From: Brienomyrus brachyistius
Lineage: Eukaryota > Chordata > Actinopteri > Osteoglossiformes > Mormyridae
Direction: 5' to 3'
Length of the DNA: 64,000 nucleotides
Assembly (NCBI RefSeq): GCF_023856365.1
Contig: NW_026042407.1
Location: 1-64,000 of the forward strand
In this document: positions 55,838-64,000 of the stretch, in pieces
Layout of the letters: each line of letters opens with the position of its first letter
Numbering within the stretch: position 1 is the stretch's first letter
Notes under the pieces: model-generated
Told to the model about the DNA's origin: nothing
What the model saw: only the letters and a program-made list of their open reading frames with translations
Database searches by the model: none
Made by a program: the position numbers and the translations under genes

Positions 55838-58800
55838 TTAACATATTAGCATATTAGCATAGCATATTAGCATAGCATATTAGCATATTAGCATATTAGC
55901 ATAGCGTGTTAGCGTATTAGCATATTAGCATATTAGCATAGCATATTAGCATATTAGTATATTAGCATATTAGCATAGCATATTAGCATATTAGCACAAC
56001 ATATTAGCATAGCATGTTAGCATATTAGCATATTAGCATATTAACATATTAGCATAGCATATTAGCATATTAACATAGCATATTAACATAGCATATTAGC
56101 ATATTAGCATATTAGCATATTAGCATATTAGCATATTAGCATATTAGCATATTAGCATAGCATATTAGCATATTAGCATATTAACATATTAGCATATTAG
56201 CATAGCATATTAGCATATTAGCATATTAGCACATTAGCATATTAGCATAGCGTGTTAGCATATTAGCATATTAGCATAGCGTGTTAGCATATTAGCATAT
56301 TAGCATAGCGTGTTAGCATATTAGCATATTAGCATAGCATATTAGCATAGCATATTAGCATAGCATATTAGCATATTAGCATATTAGCATATTAGCATAG
56401 CGTGTTAGCATATTAGCATATTAGCATATTAGCATATTCGCATAGCATATTAGCATATTAGCATATTAGCATATTAGCATATTAGCATAGCGTGTTAGCA
56501 TATTAGCGTATTAGCATATTAGCATATTAGCAAATTAGCATAGCATATTAACATATTAGCATATTAGCATATTAGCTTATTAACATATTAGCATATTAGC
56601 ATATTAGCATATTAGCATATTAGCATAGCATATTAGCATATTAGCATATTAGCATAGCATATTAGCATATTAACATATTAGCATATTAGCATAGCGTGTT
56701 AGCGTATTAGCATATTAGCATAGCATATTAGCATATTAGCATATTAGCATAGCATATTAGCATATTAGCATAGCGTGTTAGCGTATTAGCATATTAGCAT
56801 ATTAGCATAGCATATTAGCATATCATATTAGCATATTAGCATATTAGCATATTAGCATAGCATATTAGCATATTAGCATACCGTGTTAGCGTATTAACAT
56901 ATTAGCATATTAGCATATTAGCATATTAGCATAGCATATTAGCATATTAGCATATTAGCATATTAGCATATTAGCATATTAGCATAGCATATTAGCATAT
57001 TAGCATATTAGCATATTAGCATAGCGTGTTAGCGTATTAGCGTATTAGCATATTAGTATAGCATATTAGCATATTAGCATATTATTATATTAGCATATTA
57101 GCATAGCATATTAGCATATTAGAATATTAGCATATTAGCATATTAGCATAGCGTGTTAGCGTATTAGCATATTAGCATATTAGCATATTAGCATAGCATA
57201 TTAGCATATTATCATATTATCATATTAGCATATTAGCATAGCATATTAGCATATTAGCATAGCGTGTTAGCGTATTAGCATATTAGCATATTAGCATATT
57301 AGCATAGCATATTAGCATATTAGCATATTAGCATATTAGCATATTAGCATATTAGCATAGTGTGTTAGCATATTAGCGTATTAGCATATTAGCATATTAG
57401 CATATTAGCATATTAGCATAGCGTGTTAGCATATTAGCGTATTAGCATAGCATATTAGCATATTAGCATATTAGCATATTAGCATATTAATATATTAGCA
57501 TATTAACACATTAGCATATTAGCATATTAACATATTAGCATATTAGCATATTAGCATAGCATATTAGCATATTAGCATATTAGCATATTAGCATATTAGC
57601 GTATAAGCATAGCATATTAGCATATTAGCATATTAGCATATTAGCATAGCGTGTTAGCGTATTAGCATATTAGCATATTAGCATATCATATTAGCATAGC
57701 ATATTAGCATATTAGCATATTAGCATATTAGCATAGCGTGTTAGCGTATTAGCATATTAGCATATTAGCATAGCATATTAGCATATTAGCATATTAACAT
57801 ATTAGCATATTAGCATAGCATATTAACACATTAGCATATTAGCATATTAGCATAGCATATTAGCATATTAGCATATTAGCATATTAGCATATTAGCATAG
57901 CATATTAGCATATTAGCATATTAGCATATTAGCATATTAGCATAGCGTGTTAGCGTATTAGCATATTAGCATATTAGCATATTAGCATAGCATATTAGCA
58001 TATTAGCATATTAGCATAGCATAGCATGTTAGTATATTAGCGTATTAGCATATTAGCATATTAGCATAACATATTAGTATATTAACATAGCATATTAGCA
58101 TATTAGCATATTAGCATAGCATATTAGCATATTAGCATATTAGCATATTAGCATAGCGTGTTAGCGTATTAGCATATTAGCATATTAGCATAGCATATTA
58201 GCATATTAGCATATTAGCATAGCGTGTTAGCATATTAGCGTATTAGCATATTAGCATATTAGCATATTAGCATATTAGCATATTAGCATATTAGCATAGC
58301 ATATTAGCATATTAGCATATTAGCATATTAGTATATTAGCATATTAACATAGCATATTAGCATATTAGCATATTAGCATATTAGCATACCGTGTTAGCGT
58401 ATTAACATATTAGCATATTAGCATATTAGCATATTAGCATAGCATATTAGCATATTAGCATATTAGCCTAGCATATTAGCATATTAGCATATTAGCATAT
58501 TAGCATATTAGCATAGCATATTAATAAATTAGCATAGCATATTAGCATATTAGCATAGCATATAAGCATATTAGCATATTAGCATATCAGCATATTAGCA
58601 TAGCGTGTTAGCGTATTAGCATATTAGCATAGCATATTAATATATTAGCATATTAGCATATTAGCATAGCATATTAGCATATTAGCATATTAGCATATTA
58701 GCAGATTAGCATATTAACATAGCATATTAGCATAGCATATTAGCATATTAGCATATTAGTATATTAGCATATTAGCATATTAGCATAGCATATTAGCATA

Positions 58801-61800
58801 TTAGTATATTAGCATATTAGCATATTAGCATAGCGTGTTAGCGTATTAGCATATTAGCATATTAGCATATTAGCATAGCATATTAGCATAGCATATTAGC
58901 ATATTAGCATATTAGCATATTAGCATATTAGCATAGCATATTAGCATATTAGCATATTAGCATAGCATAGCGTGTTAGCGTATAAGCATATTAGCATATT
59001 AGCATATTAGCATATTAGCATAGCATATTAACATATTAGCATATTAGCATATTAGCATATTAGCATAGCATATTAGCATAATGTATTAGCATATTAGCAT
59101 AGCGTGTTAGCGTATTAGCATATTAGCATATTAGCATATTAGCATAGCATATTAGCATATTAACATATTAGCATATTAGCATAGCATATTAGCATATTAA
59201 CATATTAGCATATTAGCATATTAGTATATTAGCATAGCATATTAGCATATTAGCATATTAGCATATTAGCATATTAATATTTTAGCATATTAGCATAACA
59301 TATTAGCATAACATATTAGCATATTAGCATATTAGCATAGCGTGTTAGCGTATTAGCATATTAGCATATTAGCATAGCATATTAGCATATTAGCATATTA
59401 GCATATTAGCATATTAGCATATTAGCATAGCATATTAGCATATTAGCATATTAGCATATTAGCATAGCATATTAGCATATTAGCATATTAACATATTAGC
59501 ATATCATATTAGCATATTAGCATATTAGCATATTAGCATATTAGCATATTAGCATATTAGCATAGCATATTAGCATATTAGCATATTAGCATATTAGCAT
59601 AGCATATTAGCATATTAGCATATTAGCATAGCATATTAGCATATTAGCATATTAGCATATTAGCATAGCATATTAGCATATTAGCATATTAGCATATTAG
59701 CATAGCGTGTTAGCGTATTAGCATATTAGCATATTAGCATATTAGCATATTAGGATAGCATATTAGCATATTAGCATATTAGCATATTAGCATAGCGTGT
59801 TAGCATAGCGTATTAGCATATTAGCATATTAGCATATTAGCATATTAACATATTAGCATAGTATATTAGCATATTAGCATATTAGTATATTAGCATATTA
59901 GCATAGCATATTAGCATATTAGCATAGTGTGTTAGCGTATTAGCATATTAGCATATTAGCATATTAGCATATTAGCATATTAGCATATTAGCATATTATC
60001 ATATTAGCATATTAGCATATTAGCATATTAGCATATTAGCATATTAGCATAGCATATTAACATATTAGCATATTAGCATATTAGCATATTAACATAGCAT
60101 ATTAGCATATTAGCACATTAGCATATTAGCATAGCGTGTTAGCATATTAGCATATTAGCATATTAGCATAGCATATTAGCATATTAGCATATTAGCATAT
60201 TAACATATTAGCATATTAACATATTAGCATATTAGCATAGCATATTAGCATAACATAGCATATTAGCATAGCATATTAGCATATTAGTATATTAGCATAT
60301 TAGCGTATTAGCATATTAGCATATTAGCATATTAGCATATTAGCATAGCATATTAGCATATTAGCATAGCATATTAGCATATTAGCATATTAGCATATTA
60401 GCATAGCATATTAGCATATTAGCATATTAGCATATTAGCATAGCATATTAGCATATTAGCATATTAGCATAGCGTGTTAGCATATTAGCATATTAGCATA
60501 TTAGCATATTAGCATATTAGCATATTAGCAAATTAGCATAGCATATTAGCATATTAGCATATTAGCATATTAGCATAGCGTGTTAGCATATTAGCGTATT
60601 AGCATATTAGCATATTAGCAAAGCATATTAGCATATTAGCATATTAGCATAGCGTGTTAGCGTATTAGCATATTAGCATATTAGCATAGCATATTAGCAA
60701 ATTAGCATATTAGCATATTAGCATAGCATATTAACATATTAGCATATTAGCATATTAGCATATTAGCATAGCATATTAGCATAGCGTGTTAGCGTATTAG
60801 CATATTAGCATATTAGCATAGCATATTAGCATATTAGCATATTAGCATATTAGCATAGCGTGTTAGCATATTAGCGTATTAGCATATTAGCATATTAGCA
60901 TATTAGCATATTAGCATATTAGCATAGCGTGTTAGCATATTAGCGTATTAGCATAACATATTTGCATATTAGCATATTAGCATATTAGCATATTAGCATA
61001 TTAATATAGCATATTAGCATATTAACATATTAGCATAGCATATTAGCATATTAGCATATTAGCATAGCATATTAGCATATTAGCATATTAGCATATTAGC
61101 ATATTAGCATATTAGCATATTAGCATATTAGTATATTAGCATAGCATATTAGCATATTAGCATATTAACATATTAGCATATTAGCATAGCATATTAGCAT
61201 ATTAGCATATTAGCATAGCATATTAGCATATTAGCATATTAGCATATTAGCATATTAGCATAGTATATTAGCATATTAGCATATTATCATCAGCATATTA
61301 GCATAGCATATTAGCATATTAGCATATTAGCATAGCGTGTTAGTGTATTAGCATATTAGCATATTAGCATAGCATATTAGCATATTAGCATATTAGCATA
61401 TTAGCATAGCATATTAGCATATTAGCATATTAGCATATTAGCATATTAGCATAGCATATTAGCATATTAGCATATTAGCATATTAGCATAGCGTGTTAGC
61501 GTATTAGCATATTAGCATATTAGTATAGCATATTAGCATATTAACATATTATCATATTAGCATATTAGCATAGCATATTAGCATATTAGAATATTAGCAT
61601 ATTAGCATATTAGCATAGCGTGTTAGCGTATTAGCATATTAGCATATTAGCATATATTCATAGCATATTAGCATATTAGCATATTAGCATATTAGCATAT
61701 TAGCATATTAGCATAGCATATTAGCATATTAGCATAGCGTGTTAGCGTATTAGCATATTAGCATATTAGCATATTAGCATAGCATATTAGCATATTAGCA

Positions 61801-64000
61801 TATTAGCATATTAGCATATGAGCATATTAGCATATTAGCATAGTGTGTTAGCATATTAGCGTATTAGCATATTAGCATATTAGCATATTAGCATATTAGC
61901 ATAGCGTGTTAGCATATTAGCGTATTAGCATAGCATATTAGCATATTAGCATATTAATATATTAGCATATTAACATATTAGCATATTAGCATATTAGCAT
62001 ATTAACATATTAGTATATTAGCATATTAGCATAGCATATTAGCATATTAGCATATTAGCATATTAGCGTATAAGCATAGCATATTAGCATATTAGCATAT
62101 TAGCATATTAGCATAGCGTGTTAGCGTATTAGCATATTAGCATATTAGCATATCATATTAGCATAGCATATTAGCATATTAGCATATTAGCATATTAGCA
62201 TAGCGTGTTAGCGTATTAGCATATTAGCATATTAGCATATTAGCATATTAGCATAGCATATTAGCATATTAGCATATTAACATATTAGCATATTAGCATA
62301 GCATATTAACATATTAGCATATTAGCATATTAGCATAGCATATTAGCATATTAGCATATTAGCATATTAGCATATTAGCATATTAGCATAGCATATTAGC
62401 ATATTAGCATATTAGCATATTAGCATATTAGCATAGCGTGTTAGCGTATTAGCATATTAGCATATTAGCATAGCATATTAGCATATTAGCATATTAGCAT
62501 AGCATGTTAGCATATTAGCGTATTAGCATATTAGCATATTAGCATAGCATATTAGCATATTAGCATATTAGCATATTAGCATAGCGTGTTAGCATATTAG
62601 CGTATTAACATAGTATATTAGAATATTAGCATATTAGCATAGCATATTAGCATATTAGCATATTAGCATATTAATATATTAGCATATTAGCATAGCATAT
62701 TAGCATATTAGCATAGCGTGTTAGCTTATTAGCATATTAGCATATTAGCATATTAGCATATTAGCATATTAGCATATTAGCATAGCATATTAGCATATTA
62801 GCATATTAGCATATTAACATAGCATATAAGCATATTAGCATATTAGCATATTAGCATAGCATATTAGCAAATTAGCATATTAGCATATTAGCATAGCATA
62901 TAAGCATATTAGCATATTAGCATATTAGCATATTAGCATATTAGCAGATTAGCATATTAGCATATTAGCATATTAGCATATTAGCATATTAGCATAGCAT
63001 ATTAGCATATTAGCATATTAGCATATTAGCAGATTAGCATATTAGCATATTAGCATAGCATATTAGCATATTAGCATATTAGCATATTAGCATAGCATAT
63101 TAGCATACTAGCATATTAGCATAGCGTGTTAGCGTATTAGCATATTAGCATATTAGCATAGCATATTAGCATATTAGCATATTAGCATATTAGCATATTA
63201 GCATAGAATATTAGCATATTAGCATATTAGCATATTAGCATAGCATAGCGTGTTAGCGTATTAGCATATTAGCACTATTAGCATATTTGCATAGCATATT
63301 AGCATATTAGCATATTAGCATATTAGCATAGCGTGCTAGCATAGCGTATCAGCATATTAGCATATTAGCATATTAGCATATTAGCATATTAGCATAGCAT
63401 ATTAGCATATTAACATATTAGCATATTAGCATAGCATATTAGCATATTTGTATATTAGCATATTAGCATATTAGCATATTAGCATAGCATATTAGCATAT
63501 TAGCATATTTGTATATTAGCATATTAGCATATTAGCATATTAGCGTATTAGCATATTAGCATATTAGCATATTAGCATAGCATATTAGCATATTAGCATA
63601 TTAGCATATTAGCATAGCATATTAGCATATTAACATATTAGCATATTAGCATATTAGCATATTAGCATAGCATAGCATATTAGCATATTAGCATATTAGC
63701 ATAGCATATTAGCATATTAGCATATTAGCATATTAGCATATTAGCATAGCATATTAGCATAGCATATTAGCATATTAGCATATTAGCATAGCATATTAGC
63801 ATATTAACATATTAGCATATTAGCATAGCATATTAGCATAGCATATTAGCATATTAGCATATTAGCATATTAGCATATTAGCATAGCGTGTTAGCGTATT
63901 AGCATATTAGCATATTAGCATAGCATATTAGCATAGCATATTAGCATATTAGCATATTAGCATATTAGCATATTAGCATAGCATATTAGCATATTAGCAT
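55838..64000. repeat. 8.0-8.1 kb super-HOR, copy 2 (cut by window end)
   Basis: Second copy, reaching past the GCTAGC module (GCGTGCTAGC 63331, ATTTGTATATTAG words near 63446 and 63508) before the window ends. Differences from copy 1 include an extra GCATA before GCATGTTAGTAT near 58021, a doubled TTATCATA word near 57208-57225, GCATAGAATATTAG near 63207 and GCATACTAGC near 63106. About 8 kb of period is covered, so the copy is nearly complete. Confidence 0.88.

Larger units (their letters stand above)
1889..64000. repeat. GCATA(TTA) composite satellite array
   Basis: About 62 kb of uninterrupted short-period satellite built from two words, the 8-mer GCATATTA and the 5-mer GCATA. The 8-mer equals the 5-mer plus TTA, so the array is a series of GCATA cores with TTA present or absent. 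Runs of roughly 2-7 8-mers are punctuated by single 5-mers. Variant cores recur, always in the same frame of words: GCGTG, GCGTA, GCATG, GTGTG, GTATA, ACATA, GCAAA, GCAGA and TTGCA types. All words lie in one orientation; I saw no inverted block. TAG on the plus strand and TAA on the minus strand recur in each 8-mer and cycle through all frames, so there is no coding capacity. No interspersed element was found. The array exceeds the right edge. Roughly 8,000 words are estimated from length. Family and organism are not recognised. Confidence 0.97.

Noticed and set aside
4670..57510. AATATATT base-unpairing (SATB1-type) elements in TTAATATATTAG words
   Set aside because: The 8-base match arises from a single-base word variant copied with the HORs; without clustering or host identity it does not support a matrix-attachment call.
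12560..58530. Polyadenylation signals AATAAA (near 12568, 16370, 20190, 50430, 58520)
   Set aside because: They are one variant word (TTAATAAATTAG) repeated by the HOR; no gene precedes them.
1889..64000. Telomeric or interstitial telomere repeat (TTAGC resembling TTAGG/TTAGGG)
   Set aside because: The word is GCATATTA with no G-run; TTAGG and TTAGGG tandem units are absent.
1889..64000. Low-complexity assembly artefact or synthetic sequence
   Set aside because: Ordered rare words with conserved kilobase-scale spacing, deamination-type variants and quantised length changes are what a real evolving satellite would show; local errors remain possible.

Overview
This 64 kb window is entirely tandem-repeat (satellite) DNA. 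I see no protein gene, RNA gene, transposon, CRISPR array or unique sequence. It reads as constitutive heterochromatin of a eukaryote, of the kind found at centromeres, pericentromeres, sex chromosomes or B chromosomes, assembled from long reads. That placement is an inference from the absence of genes and from the multi-level repeat structure. I do not recognise either satellite family and cannot name the organism.

Layout. (1) 1-1888: a nearly invariant satellite with a 29-bp period, 64 complete units plus an 18-bp piece, continuing off the left edge. Each unit holds a CCAAT box (AACCAATCAG) inside a short dyad (CAATCAGATTG). Variation is almost wholly single-base indels, plus one substitution and one 41-bp unit that carries an inverted micro-insertion. 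(2) 1889-64000: an abrupt switch to an AT-rich satellite (core unit 25% GC), all in one orientation and running off the right edge. Its words are an 8-mer GCATATTA and a 5-mer GCATA. Since the 8-mer is the 5-mer plus TTA, the array is a string of GCATA cores each with or without TTA, with point variants (GCGTG, GCGTA, GTATA, ACATA, GCAAA and others) in the core.

Rare variant words act as landmarks and show that the second array is built from nested higher-order repeats (HORs). They are: about 2.58 kb twice (2.64-7.81 kb); a transitional block with a chimeric unit (7.8-10.9 kb); about 3.8 kb three times (10.9-21.7 kb); about 6.6-6.9 kb twice (20.7-34.1 kb); short local duplications of about 0.93, 0.98 and 1.15 kb (33.4-41.3 kb); an entry block at 1919-2205 that recurs 39,347 bp downstream; a 2,395-bp duplication (45.07-49.86 kb); and an 8.0-8.1 kb super-HOR from 47.75 kb to the window end. 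The longer HORs are mosaics of modules seen singly elsewhere.

How it works together. Copies of one HOR differ mainly by whole words (steps of 8 or 5 bp), as expected for slippage inside a copy combined with unequal exchange between copies. CpG-bearing words and their deamination products occur at fixed HOR positions, which suggests past cytosine methylation. Dense CCAAT boxes in array 1 and octamer-like ATGCTAAT (minus strand) in array 2 are possible protein-binding platforms, but that is inference from sequence only. HOR edges were placed by eye from landmark words and are good to roughly 50-100 bp.
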